Positions 53,476 through 63,636 of a stretch of DNA of 64,000 nucleotides are shown piece by piece. Source of the stretch: Rhodospirillaceae bacterium (lineage in GTDB: Bacteria > Pseudomonadota > Gammaproteobacteria > Steroidobacterales > Rariloculaceae); contig PBDA01000024.1 in the NCBI GenBank assembly GCA_002718345.1, positions 57,132 through 121,131 on the forward strand. The letters are read 5' to 3'. Below the pieces are notes generated by a model. The model was given only the letters and a program-made list of their open reading frames with translations, ran no database searches and was not told the DNA's origin. Every line of letters starts with the position of its first letter. Position 1 is the stretch's first letter. A program made the translations under genes and the position numbers.

Positions 53476-54522
53476 TTACGATGATTCTTCTGGTAAAGGG
53501 GCGAGTAGATCTTCCATTCGTTTTATAAGTTGGTCAAATTGGTAGGTTGGAATACGATATCTCCATCCGCTTAATTTTTCAGATAGCCTCAGGGCTTCGG
53601 CTTCAACTTCCACAGCATTTTCTGAAATAGATTGTTCTTCTTCTAAATTATCTGGAGAACTATAGCCAACGCTAAATGTAACCCAGTCACTGCCATTAAC
53701 GTTAGCTGATTCTGCTGTGATGACTAGTCCGTCAAAAGTAAGAAACTCGGTTAACGTAGATTGGCCTCGGCTATCTGATACCATTTCGACATCCTGTAGA
53801 GATATGTCAGATAAAGTATTACCTACGGTATTGGCTATGCTCTCATATCGTAGTTCCCTGTTTACGGGTATATCAGAAACCACAAAATTTGTTTGATCGG
53901 GGCCCTCCTTTGCAATGATGAGAGTTTCGCCATCGGAGTGTTGTATTTTGACCTGTTGAATTCGATTCGTGGCGATGGAAAGTATGTTGGTATCTAGCCA
54001 GTCTGTAACAGAATTACCAACTTCTGGGTCACTATCAATAAGATAGCTTTGGTCTTCATCGATTTTACGTGCGTATACTTGTCCCTCTCCTGCGTCATCT
54101 CCAATAATAACTTTGATGGTTAGATCAGGCCCGGTTAAGCGGACGGCCACACCATTCGCATTATCAATATCAACTGACTCAACGCCTAGTCGGTAATGCC
54201 ATTCAGGATTTGCAGTTTTTGCTTCTATAATACGGGCTTCAGCTAGGCTTAAAAGCATCCGATTGATTTTTTGTTCATTAGCTAAGTATCCGTTACGTTG
54301 AGCTAAAGTCCAGCCTGTTTCTTCTCTTTCAATTGTGGCTATAGTTTCATTTCCACCAATGCTAAGTTCTATTAGGTTTATACTGTCAAGTTCTGCTATT
54401 AGGCCGCCCAAAAATACAGTAGATGTTGGATTACTGGCTTCCTGGCCACGTTGTCCAATAATTGCTAGGGAGGTAAAAACTACAAAAGCACATGTAAGTG
54501 CAATTAAAGTACGTTGATTCAT
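53476..54522 (-). CDS. DUF4340 protein of the Gld-like ABC cluster
   Basis: A membrane-anchored protein (helix about residues 7-24), with an extracytoplasmic region rich in beta strands. The DUF4340 pattern is visible: WTLAQRNGYLANEQKINRMLLSLAEARIIE, followed by IGDDAGEGQVYARK and WLDTNIL. It lies 3 bp after the GldG-like gene. Such proteins accompany GldG in many proteobacteria, but the role is not established. Confidence 0.88.
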   Translation of the reverse strand: MNQRTLIALTCAFVVFTSLAIIGQRGQEASNPTSTVFLGGLIAELDSINLIELSIGGNETIATIEREETGWTLAQRNGYLANEQKINRMLLSLAEARIIEAKTANPEWHYRLGVESVDIDNANGVAVRLTGPDLTIKVIIGDDAGEGQVYARKIDEDQSYLIDSDPEVGNSVTDWLDTNILSIATNRIQQVKIQHSDGETLIIAKEGPDQTNFVVSDIPVNRELRYESIANTVGNTLSDISLQDVEMVSDSRGQSTLTEFLTFDGLVITAESANVNGSDWVTFSVGYSSPDNLEEEQSISENAVEVEAEALRLSEKLSGWRYRIPTYQFDQLIKRMEDLLAPLPEESS

Positions 54523-54525
54523 TTT

Positions 54526-56424
54526 CTATTTGCCTATTCTTCTTTTTCTAACAACAACTGTTCCTAGGGCAAATATCGTTAATAACAGTGGTATGACCGC
54601 TATATTGATCCCCTGCAAAATAATTCCAAGTCTTTCAATATCTCGATCGAGATTTCTTTGCACTAATCTAAGGTCTTGCCTAATGCGAACTTGTTGATCT
54701 AGAAAACGTTGGATCTCAGTTTGCTGTTCAGGACTGACCAATAGTGCTCCTTCATCTGTTCTAGCGGCCTGTAATTCGGCTAGTCGGGATTCGGTTTCAG
54801 CGAGCTCTGCCTGAAGAACTTGTTCGGTTTGTCGAAATTGTGCATCTGCTTCGATTCGAAGAGACTGAACGCGGTCAAAAGGTCTAGCAAAAGAGCCTCT
54901 AGCACGAATACCAATTAGTTCTGCGCTACCAGATAAATTATCTAATGCATTTATTATAAAATCTCCATTACTTGCAAATGCTGTTGCAAGTTGTTGCCCG
55001 AGAAAATTTTGCACTTGTACCCATAGTCGATCACTTAGAAGATCAACATCACCAATCAAAATTATATTTGCATTTTGTGCAGAGGATATATGGTTATCTG
55101 AGTTAGAGGACTCGAGTTCTGAATTTTCATCAGTATCTGGGATGGGGTTCTGTGGTCGACCATCAGGGAACGCAGTTGTCAGTGAGCCTGTTAGTCTAGT
55201 AGCCAGAATATAGGACTCTCCGGTTGAGGCAAAACTGTCTTGAAGTGTAGTGGGATCTGCTAGCATCTGGACCTGTATCGCTGGCAAGAGTGCGGAATCA
55301 GTACTTGAAGTTAGGAGGGGCTGAAGTTGCACAGAGCCCTCTTCTATTTCAGCGAAATGTCCAGCGCTACCTAAATTAATTGTGCTAAGGCCATCAGTGA
55401 TGACATCTTGGTCATCCATTCCTGTGTCACCAAGCCCTAGTAGACTTAGGTGTCTAACTGGTCTTGAGCCAGGCCCAGTGCTAATGCTTAAAGCAAAGTT
55501 ATTATCGGCAACCACTTCATTCGAAGAGAAACTGATACCCCATGCCGACAATAAAGGTTCAAGAGTTGAGTTACTACCAGCCGCCATTGCAGCTGGGTCC
55601 ATTCCTGCACTTAACATGTCAATCTCAGCAAAAGGGTCGAGAAAGATTAGTGCCCGTCCACCTTGAAGTATGTATTGATCAATGGCGTAAAGCGTATTTA
55701 AATCGAGTCCCTTTGGATGAACTAACCAGAGAAGATCTATATCGTTTTCGATTGAAGTTAAAGATGTTCCAAGTGTCTGTATATCAAAGAGTTGGCTTGC
55801 TTGGTTATAGATAATCCATGGTTCAGTAGGTCGTTGCATTTGCGGATCGAAACCACCCGCCATTGGGACGCTTGAAAGAAGCCCTATAGTGACTTTTTCT
55901 GGTCTTGCGAGACTATAGATCATTCGCGCTAGCTCATATTCAAGAAAGCGTTCGCGATCAGGATTGAATATACCTATGATCTCTTCTTCTCCAATACTAT
56001 TGGTTCCCGCAAGCCCAAAATAGATGGTTTGTCCTAGACCTAAATTGATGGGCTGCAGTCCGAACTGAGTAGCTCGATCTTCATCTTCAGAGAATGGCAA
56101 AGGATCAATTATATTGAGATTTATATTATCTCCTGCTGCGGCTTCAAATTCTTCTAAAAGCTCTCTCACTCTATTAGCAAAATTTCTTAAGGGAACAATA
56201 TCTGCTGTCTCTCTATCAGAGAAAAAGAAATACAGATTTATGGGTTCTTCTATAGTTGCCAAAAGTGAGCGAGTTCCAGGTGATACTGTATAAAGGTCAT
56301 TTTCTGTAAGGTCAAAACGTAATCCGCTCAACAATGTGTTGTTTGCTGTAACAGCTGCAATAAAAACAAGGCCAAGAAGAAGAAGCGAAGCTGCCCCGAA
56401 TTTTTTTTGTGTACGTGTGGTCAT
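54526..56424 (-). CDS. GldG-like ABC-system extracytoplasmic protein
   Basis: A 632-residue protein with an N-terminal helix (about 12-28) and a C-terminal helix (about 606-625). Between them lies a large soluble ABC-type Gld domain: FFSDRETADIVPLRNFANRVRELLEE, IGLLSSVPM, LLWLVHPKGLD and ALIFLDPFAE (in blocks). A coiled coil spans about residues 525-600 (EQVLQAELAETESRLAELQ). It probably works with the adjacent permease and ATPase. GldG is named after Bacteroidota gliding motility, but this cluster is common in non-gliding bacteria. Confidence 0.9.
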   Translation of the reverse strand: MTTRTQKKFGAASLLLLGLVFIAAVTANNTLLSGLRFDLTENDLYTVSPGTRSLLATIEEPINLYFFFSDRETADIVPLRNFANRVRELLEEFEAAAGDNINLNIIDPLPFSEDEDRATQFGLQPINLGLGQTIYFGLAGTNSIGEEEIIGIFNPDRERFLEYELARMIYSLARPEKVTIGLLSSVPMAGGFDPQMQRPTEPWIIYNQASQLFDIQTLGTSLTSIENDIDLLWLVHPKGLDLNTLYAIDQYILQGGRALIFLDPFAEIDMLSAGMDPAAMAAGSNSTLEPLLSAWGISFSSNEVVADNNFALSISTGPGSRPVRHLSLLGLGDTGMDDQDVITDGLSTINLGSAGHFAEIEEGSVQLQPLLTSSTDSALLPAIQVQMLADPTTLQDSFASTGESYILATRLTGSLTTAFPDGRPQNPIPDTDENSELESSNSDNHISSAQNANIILIGDVDLLSDRLWVQVQNFLGQQLATAFASNGDFIINALDNLSGSAELIGIRARGSFARPFDRVQSLRIEADAQFRQTEQVLQAELAETESRLAELQAARTDEGALLVSPEQQTEIQRFLDQQVRIRQDLRLVQRNLDRDIERLGIILQGINIAVIPLLLTIFALGTVVVRKRRIGK

Positions 56425-56431
56425 GATGCGT

Positions 56432-57166
56432 TTATTCTCCCCGCTTCATGTTTAGCACTAAGACATTTGCATAAAGAAACGTACTTATAAGCAAAGCAAA
56501 GTACACAATATCACGTAGATCTATGACACCTTTGCTTATGCTAGAAAAGTGAGTTAAAAAGCTCAAGCTAGCAATAGAATCTATAATGGTTTGAGGTACC
56601 CAACCAACTAGAGGACTTAGCATAGGTTGAAACCCTGCAAGTAAAAAAACAAAACACACAACAACTGTTAGAATGAAAGCAATTACTTGATTATTTGTGG
56701 TTGCTGAAATAAAAGAACCTACTGCTAGGAAGCCCCCAGCCATAAGTAGGCTACCCATATAAGCGGCTAATATGACCCCATTATCTGGATCTCCCAGATA
56801 GTTCACAGTTATCCAAATAGGAAAGGTTAAAAAAAGTGCCATACTAGTGAACAGCCAAGAGGCTAAAAATTTTCCTGTTACTGATTCCCACATTTCTAGT
56901 GGTAGAGTTAACAACAACTCTATTGTTCCTGTTTTTCTTTCTTCGGCCCATAGACGCATGGATAGTGCGGGCACTAGAAAGAGATATAACCATGGGTGAT
57001 AGTTAAAAAATGGAGCAAGACTTGCTTGACCACCGTTGTAGAAATTACCAAAGTTAAACGTAAACCACCCTGAAAGAACTAGAAAAATGACAATAAAAAC
57101 GTAAGCGAGAGGAGTTGAAAAGTAACTTCTTAATTCGCGGCGCATGACAGCAGATACACCGTTCAT
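56432..57166 (-). CDS. ABC-2 type permease (GldF-like)
   Basis: Six-helix permease of 244 residues. Seen: RRELRSYFSTPLAYVFIVIFL at the N-terminus, LSMRLWAEERKTGTIELLLTLP (coupling helix, in parts), and VLNMKRGE at the C-terminus. Its start overlaps the ATPase stop by 4 bp (ATGA). It is part of the ATPase-permease-GldG-DUF4340 operon. Confidence 0.92.
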   Translation of the reverse strand: MNGVSAVMRRELRSYFSTPLAYVFIVIFLVLSGWFTFNFGNFYNGGQASLAPFFNYHPWLYLFLVPALSMRLWAEERKTGTIELLLTLPLEMWESVTGKFLASWLFTSMALFLTFPIWITVNYLGDPDNGVILAAYMGSLLMAGGFLAVGSFISATTNNQVIAFILTVVVCFVFLLAGFQPMLSPLVGWVPQTIIDSIASLSFLTHFSSISKGVIDLRDIVYFALLISTFLYANVLVLNMKRGE

Positions 57167-58098
57167 CTTGCTGTACCTCCGGTTATGGATCGAAACACTT
57201 CATCTAGTCGTCCTGATTCAACATGAAGCTCTGAAAAATCCCATCCCTCAGCTGCACCAAGTTTTGTGATAGCTTCTAATGGAGTTTTACCTTTAGTTGG
57301 GAATGCTATAAGGCTGTTGTTATTCTCATCAATTCTTGTGCTAGCAACTTCCGGTAATGAATTAATCGCAGAGTCAACAATATTTAAGTTCATAGAATTC
57401 AAAAGTTTCACTGAAACAGCATTATGAAATTTTGATTTGGACTCTAGATTTTTCGGAGAATCATCAGCAAGTATTTTGCCGTCAGAAATAATTATTGCGC
57501 GGTTACATACTGCATCGACTTCTTCTAGTAGATGTGTCGAAATAATAATGATTTTTCTTTCCGACATTCTATTAATAAGTCTGCGAACCTCATGTTTTTG
57601 ATTTGGGTCCAGTCCATCTGTAGGCTCATCAAGGATTAATACCTCTGGATCATGAAGAATAGCTTGTGCAAGACCTACCCGACGTCTGAAGCCCTTGGAT
57701 AGAGTATCAATTTTTTGATCAAGAACTGTACCAAGTTGCAGTAGTTCATGAACTTCTTCAAGTCTACGTTGACGGTTAGAGATAGAAATTTTGCGTGAAT
57801 CAGCAATAAACTCTAAAAATGACCTGGATGTCATTTCAGGATAACTTGGTGCTCCTTCTGGGAGGTACCCAATTTTTCTTTTAGCTTCGGTTGATTGAGT
57901 CTCAACATCAAAGCCGCATACCGAGGCCTTCCCGGCCGTTGGTGATAGGAATCCTGCAAGGATTCGCATGGTTGTAGTTTTTCCTGCGCCATTTGGACCA
58001 AGGAAACCAAGAACTTCTCCTGCTTGAACTTGAAAAGTTAGTTCATTAACAGCTACGAAATTCCCATACTTTTTTGTTAATGCTTTGCAATTAATCAT
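57163..58098 (-). CDS. ABC transporter ATP-binding protein (GldA-like)
   Basis: ATPase with Walker A GPNGAGKTT, signature LSKGFRRRVGLAQAI, Walker B VLILDEPTDGLDP, and H-loop ISTHLLEEVD. The ~90-residue C-terminal part is typical of GldA/CcmA-like proteins. It is the first gene of the Gld-like operon. Substrate unknown. Confidence 0.93.
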   Translation of the reverse strand: MINCKALTKKYGNFVAVNELTFQVQAGEVLGFLGPNGAGKTTTMRILAGFLSPTAGKASVCGFDVETQSTEAKRKIGYLPEGAPSYPEMTSRSFLEFIADSRKISISNRQRRLEEVHELLQLGTVLDQKIDTLSKGFRRRVGLAQAILHDPEVLILDEPTDGLDPNQKHEVRRLINRMSERKIIIISTHLLEEVDAVCNRAIIISDGKILADDSPKNLESKSKFHNAVSVKLLNSMNLNIVDSAINSLPEVASTRIDENNNSLIAFPTKGKTPLEAITKLGAAEGWDFSELHVESGRLDEVFRSITGGTAR

Positions 58099-58223
58099 TT
58101 TGGCACTTTTTACGCATAGCGCGCTTCAAGGGCAAATTATGTTGCATTCTTAAACGCGGATCGCGATTTTCCATAAATGCATAATATTTTTCAAGAGTAA
58201 AATTCAAGCGCTATTTAGTATTC

Positions 58224-60965
58224 TTAATATCCATCAGTCAATGTTTTTCCGTCAACATCCATTAATGATATTTCACCTATATTCAGAGCCCGTACTTCAT
58301 TCTCGATTTTAGAAAGATCCCCTACCACTATCCAGATCAATCTATCTGGGTTTAGTTCATCACTACCAACAGCATTCGTTTCTTCAACACTAACATTGGT
58401 AACCAAATCGGCATAGTTTCGCCAGTAGTCATCAGGCAGCGAAAAGCGAACCATCTGAGCTATATCATTTGAAACTGCCTGTGCTGTTTCCCATCGTCCG
58501 GGTAGTGTCAATGTATTTCTTTTTTTAGAAGTAGCAACTTCTTCTTGATCAACGGGCCTATTACTAAGCAATTCACGTAATTCTCTGTCGAGCTCAGCAA
58601 GTGAATCAGCAGTTCTATCACTTTGTACTGGCGCATACATAATGAATGGCCTTTGATTCTGGGTTTCTACCAGCATTGAACGTACTCCATAAGACCATGC
58701 TTTATCTTCTCTTAAATTCATGTTTATTCGAGAAGTAAAATTTCCTCCAAAAATATCGTTTAAGGTTTGTAAAGCTAATTCTCGTTCGTCAGATTTTGGA
58801 AATACTACTTGTCCGCCAATAATGATACTTTGCTCAGATCCTGGTCGATCTACTAGTACAATTCTGGGTGAGGGTGGAAGTTCGACCGAAGGGATATTTT
58901 TATGAGGTATATCGCCCTCCTTCCAATCCGAGAATAGTTCATCTAATACGGGCGCTATTTCTTCCAATGTGGTGTCACCAACTACAATCATTGTTGCGTT
59001 ATTTGGTTTAAACCAAGTCTCATGAAATTTTTCTAGTATCGGGCGGGAAAGGTTGGTAATTGCTTCTTCTGTGCCAGAGCCAGTCATGGGTAGTGAATAG
59101 GCATGACCTTCTCCATATATAAGAGCTGGAAAAATTCGAAGTGCCATGCTCATTGGCGATGTTTTTTCACGCTGGATTTGAGAAATGCTGAGCCTTTTTT
59201 GACGAACTAATTCTTGTTCGGGAAAGGTTGGATTAAGAATTACATCGCTATATATTGCTAATGAATCATTAATGTTTTCTTTCAAAGCCGAAAGACTCAC
59301 AGACGAGTAATCAATATTAGATCCAGTTCTTAGTTGTGCTCCTAGCTCAGCTAATTCTCTGCTTATTTCTAAAGCCTCGCGAGAATCAGTTCCTTGATCC
59401 AACATTGTCATAGCAAAGCTTGCTGTTCCTGGAGTGGTAAATTGATCAGACGCGTAACCGGCATTTACCTGTAAATTAAACTGAATTACTGGAACTGCAT
59501 CACGGCGGGCAACGATTAGTCTCATTCCATTAGAGAGTTCAGTTCGCTCAAGTGCCGGAAAAGCAGATTCCGGGAAAGTACTAGGTATTGGTGGCCCAGA
59601 AGACCTATCAACGTTATCTCCAACTGCCGCCAATCCTTCCTTAAAAGGCGTTACTTCAAGTACGAATGCTTCTTTAGAGAGCCATGTATTTGCGGCATCA
59701 CGAAGATTTGTTGTGCTAACAGAATTGAGGATGTTTAGAGAGTCTTTATAGGCATCCGGACGACCACCAAAAACTGCGCTTTCTGCGAGAATGCCTGATT
59801 TGCCACCGTAACCACCTACTCGCTCAATTCCGCGAATGAAACCAGCACGGGCCTGGGTGATAACACGGTCCAGTTCTTGTTGGGTGGGACCATCTTGAAG
59901 GAAGCGCTCAATTTCTTCATTCATGATTTGTTCTACTTCAGCTAAACTTTGATCCGGCTGGGCAGTTGCCCAAACCGCATAAGCTCCAGATATTTCACCT
60001 AGAAATAGATAACCACCGACATCAGTTGCTATTTGTTCTTCGTAGACCAAACGTTGATATAGACGAGAATTAGTTCCTTGGCTAAGTACGTCGTTTGCAA
60101 GTGACAACCATTCTGAGTCTACGTTGCCCCATTCAGGAACAGGCCATGTTTTATAGATTCTAGATTGAGGGACTCTATCTTCTACTGTCATACGCCGTTC
60201 TTGATCGATAGATGGTATCCATGTGTCCATCCTAGCTATTGGTGGTCCAGGAGGTATATGGCCAAAATGGCGTTCGACGGCATTTCTAGCTGTCTGAACA
60301 TTTAGATCTCCGGCTAGAACTAATGTTGCATTATTTGGTCCGTAGTAATTTTGAAACCACAAATAAACATCCTCAAGGCTGGCCGCGTTTAAGTCTTCCA
60401 TTGATCCAATTGTGGTCCATGAGTACGGGTGCCCACTCGGAAATACGTTTTCAGTAATGTAGTCGAAAACTCTGCCATACGGTTGATTTTCTCGCTGGCG
60501 TTTTTCGTTTTGAACGACGCCTCGCTGTTCATCAAGCTTTTCTTGGTCTATAGCGCCAAGTAAGTGCCCCATGCGATCTGATTCCATCCATAGGGCGAGA
60601 TCTAGGGCACTTGTGGGTACTGTTTGGAAATAGTTAGTACGGTCGGAATTTGTCGTACCATTCATGCCAGTAGCTCCGACCTGTTGAAACGGCGCGAAGT
60701 ACTCGTCATTATAATTCTCGCTGCCATTAAACATGAGGTGTTCGAAAAGATGGGCAAATCCCGTTTTTCCCTGGACCTCATTTCTTGATCCCACGTGGTA
60801 CCAAAGCGTAACAGCAACAATTGGTGCTTTACGGTCCTCATGGACAATGACATGGAGTCCATTGTCTAAATAGAATTCTTCAAAAGGTATATCGAGATCC
60901 ATACCTTGGGCACGCACTATGCTGCTTATTGTGACTAAATAGATGAGTATTATTAATCGTTTCAT
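58224..60965 (-). CDS. Secreted M16-family zinc metallopeptidase, two-domain
   Basis: A periplasmic or outer-membrane-associated peptidase of the pitrilysin family. The signal peptide covers about residues 1-20. The inverted zinc motif HLFEH is at 72-76, with the downstream Glu in VVQNEKRQRENQ. The first catalytic half is followed by a second, inactive M16-like half (about 470-900; IPVIQFNLQVNAGYASD) lacking HxxEH. At 913 residues it is a typical bacterial fusion of both halves. It is transcribed away from the divergent iminopeptidase. Confidence 0.93.
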   Translation of the reverse strand: MKRLIILIYLVTISSIVRAQGMDLDIPFEEFYLDNGLHVIVHEDRKAPIVAVTLWYHVGSRNEVQGKTGFAHLFEHLMFNGSENYNDEYFAPFQQVGATGMNGTTNSDRTNYFQTVPTSALDLALWMESDRMGHLLGAIDQEKLDEQRGVVQNEKRQRENQPYGRVFDYITENVFPSGHPYSWTTIGSMEDLNAASLEDVYLWFQNYYGPNNATLVLAGDLNVQTARNAVERHFGHIPPGPPIARMDTWIPSIDQERRMTVEDRVPQSRIYKTWPVPEWGNVDSEWLSLANDVLSQGTNSRLYQRLVYEEQIATDVGGYLFLGEISGAYAVWATAQPDQSLAEVEQIMNEEIERFLQDGPTQQELDRVITQARAGFIRGIERVGGYGGKSGILAESAVFGGRPDAYKDSLNILNSVSTTNLRDAANTWLSKEAFVLEVTPFKEGLAAVGDNVDRSSGPPIPSTFPESAFPALERTELSNGMRLIVARRDAVPVIQFNLQVNAGYASDQFTTPGTASFAMTMLDQGTDSREALEISRELAELGAQLRTGSNIDYSSVSLSALKENINDSLAIYSDVILNPTFPEQELVRQKRLSISQIQREKTSPMSMALRIFPALIYGEGHAYSLPMTGSGTEEAITNLSRPILEKFHETWFKPNNATMIVVGDTTLEEIAPVLDELFSDWKEGDIPHKNIPSVELPPSPRIVLVDRPGSEQSIIIGGQVVFPKSDERELALQTLNDIFGGNFTSRINMNLREDKAWSYGVRSMLVETQNQRPFIMYAPVQSDRTADSLAELDRELRELLSNRPVDQEEVATSKKRNTLTLPGRWETAQAVSNDIAQMVRFSLPDDYWRNYADLVTNVSVEETNAVGSDELNPDRLIWIVVGDLSKIENEVRALNIGEISLMDVDGKTLTDGY

Positions 60966-61207
60966 GATTCATCTCTGGAGTGTTCGAACTTATGATCCTA
61001 TGACTGCCGTGAGTATGCTTTAGTTCCTATGTCTGTTATTGGTTTTTAAGTTTATTCGTAGATCCAACAGTTATAAGCTAGCTTTTCATAAACATCCTTA
61101 GGCTATGCTCAACGCAAAAATAATCAAACAAAAAAGTGAATGAAAATTGATGTGCGAATTTTCAAGTATAGTCCAGAAAATAAATACTTTACTACGCTTA
61201 ATACTTT

Positions 61208-62167
61208 ATGACTTTAAGGCAAAAAATGCTTTTCCCTCCCTTGGATCCTTTTGATAAAGGGTACTTACAGGTTGGGAGTGGTCATAGTGTTTACTATGAG
61301 CAAAGTGGCAATCCTAATGGTAAACCTGCCCTTTTTGTACATGGCGGACCAGGCGGTGGAGGCGACACTGGGGGTAGAAGGTTTTTTGATCCCTCTAAGT
61401 ACCGAATAGTATGTTTTGATCAGCGAGGTGCTGGCAGAAGCAAACCGATGGCTTCCCTAGTGGCAAATACCACTTGGGATTTAGTTGAGGATATGGAGTT
61501 ACTGCGCAAGACGCTTGATATTGAGAGATGGCTTGTTTTTGGGGGGTCTTGGGGTAGTACGCTGTCTATAGCCTATTCCCAATGTTACCCAGAACAAGTT
61601 AGTCAGCTAGTTCTGCGCGGTATATTTTTACTAAGAAAGCAAGAAATTGACTGGTTTTATCAAGGTGGCGCAAGCCAGCTATATCCAGACCAATGGGAAC
61701 ATTTTATCGCTCCTATACCTAAAGATGAGCAACACGACTTATTGTCTGCATATCATCGGCGTTTGACTGGTCCTGACATGAATGCTCGACTGTTAGCTGC
61801 TAAAGCATGGTCTATTTGGGAAGGAGCTACAAGCTTCCTCCAATATGACTATGAGAGAGCAAAGCAATTTGGTTCGCCTGATTTCGCAATCGCATTGGCT
61901 AGTATAGAAACTCATTATTTTATTAATCATGGGTTTTTTTCTAATCAAAACCAATTGCTCAATGATATTGATCTTATACGTCATATTCCCGCAGTTATCG
62001 TTCAAGGTCGCTATGATGTTGTATGTCCTATGGTTACCGCATGGGAATTAGGGAAATGTTGGCCTGAGGTTGATCTGCGTATTGTCCCCGATGCTGGACA
62101 CTCAGCGTATGAGCCTGGTATTACGCACGAGTTAATTATGGCTACAGACTTTTTTTCAAAAGATTAG
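61208..62167 (+). CDS. pip: Proline iminopeptidase
   Basis: Serine aminopeptidase (S33) that removes N-terminal proline. Oxyanion region LFVHGGPGGG, nucleophile GGSWGS (S114), catalytic Asp in QGRYDVVCP and His in PDAGHSAYEPG. At 319 residues it is full length, with the GNPNGKP and TTWDLVEDMELLR blocks of the family. It is followed 8 bp later by pyrC. Confidence 0.95.
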   Translation: MTLRQKMLFPPLDPFDKGYLQVGSGHSVYYEQSGNPNGKPALFVHGGPGGGGDTGGRRFFDPSKYRIVCFDQRGAGRSKPMASLVANTTWDLVEDMELLRKTLDIERWLVFGGSWGSTLSIAYSQCYPEQVSQLVLRGIFLLRKQEIDWFYQGGASQLYPDQWEHFIAPIPKDEQHDLLSAYHRRLTGPDMNARLLAAKAWSIWEGATSFLQYDYERAKQFGSPDFAIALASIETHYFINHGFFSNQNQLLNDIDLIRHIPAVIVQGRYDVVCPMVTAWELGKCWPEVDLRIVPDAGHSAYEPGITHELIMATDFFSKD

Positions 62168-62175
62168 TAATTATT

Positions 62176-63513
62176 GTGACAAAAAAAATACTTATAAACG
62201 GGAAACTGGTAAGTGATGGTGAGGTTAGGGAAGCTGACATCCTTATTGAGAATCAGCGAATTGTTCGCATTGATTCTTCTCTTTCTTCAGAGGGAGTTTG
62301 CGAGGTAATAGATCTTGAGGGTCGTTATGTTCTTCCAGGGTTAATTGATGATCAGGTTCATTTTCGTGAGCCCGGATTAACTCATAAAGGTTCCCTGGCA
62401 ACCGAGTCTAAGGCAGCTATATGCGGTGGTGTAACTAGTGTTCTTGAAATGCCTAATACTAGTCCTCCTACAACAAACAGAGCAGCACTTCTAGAGAAAT
62501 GGGAAAGAGCTAAGGGCCGTAGTTTTGCAAACTATGCTTTTTACCTAGGTGCTACTAACGATAATTTAAATGAGATTAGGAATGTGGTGTTTGGTGAGGC
62601 TTGTGGTATCAAAGTTTTTATGGGCGCATCAACGGGTAACATGTTAGTCGATGACCCAACGGTTCTTGAAGGAATATTCTCTGATTCTCCCCTGTTAATA
62701 GCCACTCATTGCGAAGATTCTCCAACAATTTGGGCAAATGAAAAAATATTCCGAGAGCGTTTTGGCGAGGATGTGCCTATGTCTGCACATCCAGATATCC
62801 GCTCTGAAGAAGCATGTTACAAATCCTCCTCGATGGCGGTAGCACTTGCAAAACGCCATGGTGCACGGCTACATGTATTACATTTAAGTACATCTCGCGA
62901 GCTAAGTTTGTTTGAACCCGGGCCTATCGAAGGTAAGAATATTACGGCAGAGGTGTGTGTTCATCATTTGTGGTTTGATCAATCTAGATATGCTGATTTG
63001 GGAAGTCGCATAAAATGCAATCCCGCAATCAAAGCTATATCAGATCGTGAGGGTTTATTCCTTGGACTTATTCAAAACCGTATTGATGTTGTAGCAACGG
63101 ATCATGCTCCTCATACTATGGAAGAGAAAATGCAGTCTTATTTCGATGCTCCTGCAGGCCTACCTTTAGTGCAGCATTCCTTGCAAGTCATGTTGGAATT
63201 TTATCAGTCTGGACAGATTTCCTTAGAAAAAATTGTTCGGAAAAGTGCGCATAATCCAGCTGTACTTTTTAGTATTGTTGACAGGGGCTTCATTAGAGAA
63301 GGTTACTTTGCAGACCTTGTTGTAATTGACTTAAATAGGTCACAGATAATTACGCCAGAGAGCCTTCAATATCGATGTCGTTGGTCACCTTTTGAAGGGG
63401 AGCGTTTTAGCTCAAGTATTCATATAACACTTCTGAATGGAGAAGTTGTTTATAGAGATGGATGCCCTACTAATAAGCCAAGTGGCCAGCCTTTAATATT
63501 TAAACCTCGATAG
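62176..63513 (+). CDS. pyrC: Dihydroorotase (type I, DDQVHFREPG subgroup)
   Basis: Amidohydrolase that makes dihydroorotate in pyrimidine synthesis. The metal site DDQVHFREPG (residues 58-67) has Gln60 where most relatives have the first His of HxH. This variant is shared by a Xanthomonas/Bacteroidota subgroup as I remember it. Other marks: GIKVFMGASTGNMLVDDP, THCEDSP, LHVLHLST, and ATDHAPHT. The start is GTG 62176. At 445 residues it is normal. Confidence 0.93.
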   Translation: MTKKILINGKLVSDGEVREADILIENQRIVRIDSSLSSEGVCEVIDLEGRYVLPGLIDDQVHFREPGLTHKGSLATESKAAICGGVTSVLEMPNTSPPTTNRAALLEKWERAKGRSFANYAFYLGATNDNLNEIRNVVFGEACGIKVFMGASTGNMLVDDPTVLEGIFSDSPLLIATHCEDSPTIWANEKIFRERFGEDVPMSAHPDIRSEEACYKSSSMAVALAKRHGARLHVLHLSTSRELSLFEPGPIEGKNITAEVCVHHLWFDQSRYADLGSRIKCNPAIKAISDREGLFLGLIQNRIDVVATDHAPHTMEEKMQSYFDAPAGLPLVQHSLQVMLEFYQSGQISLEKIVRKSAHNPAVLFSIVDRGFIREGYFADLVVIDLNRSQIITPESLQYRCRWSPFEGERFSSSIHITLLNGEVVYRDGCPTNKPSGQPLIFKPR

Positions 63514-63562
63514 CAACTTCTAAGTTTCTATTGCTCGACTGGAATCTTATTGTTAATAAGGT

Positions 63563-63636
63563 AAAAAAGGACCTGGGCTGGACTTCCTGTCTAGTGACTA
63601 GCACTGAACTTCCTATGCCGGGCTTAACCCAGGTCC
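63563..63636 (-). terminator. Hairpin with U-tract at the 3' end of the candidate RNA
   Basis: The 9-bp stem (63569-63577 with 63628-63636) is followed on the minus strand by TTTTTT (63563-63568). The loop of 50 nt is long for a classic terminator but can fold internally. It would end transcription of the candidate RNA and the gene upstream of it. Confidence 0.45.
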
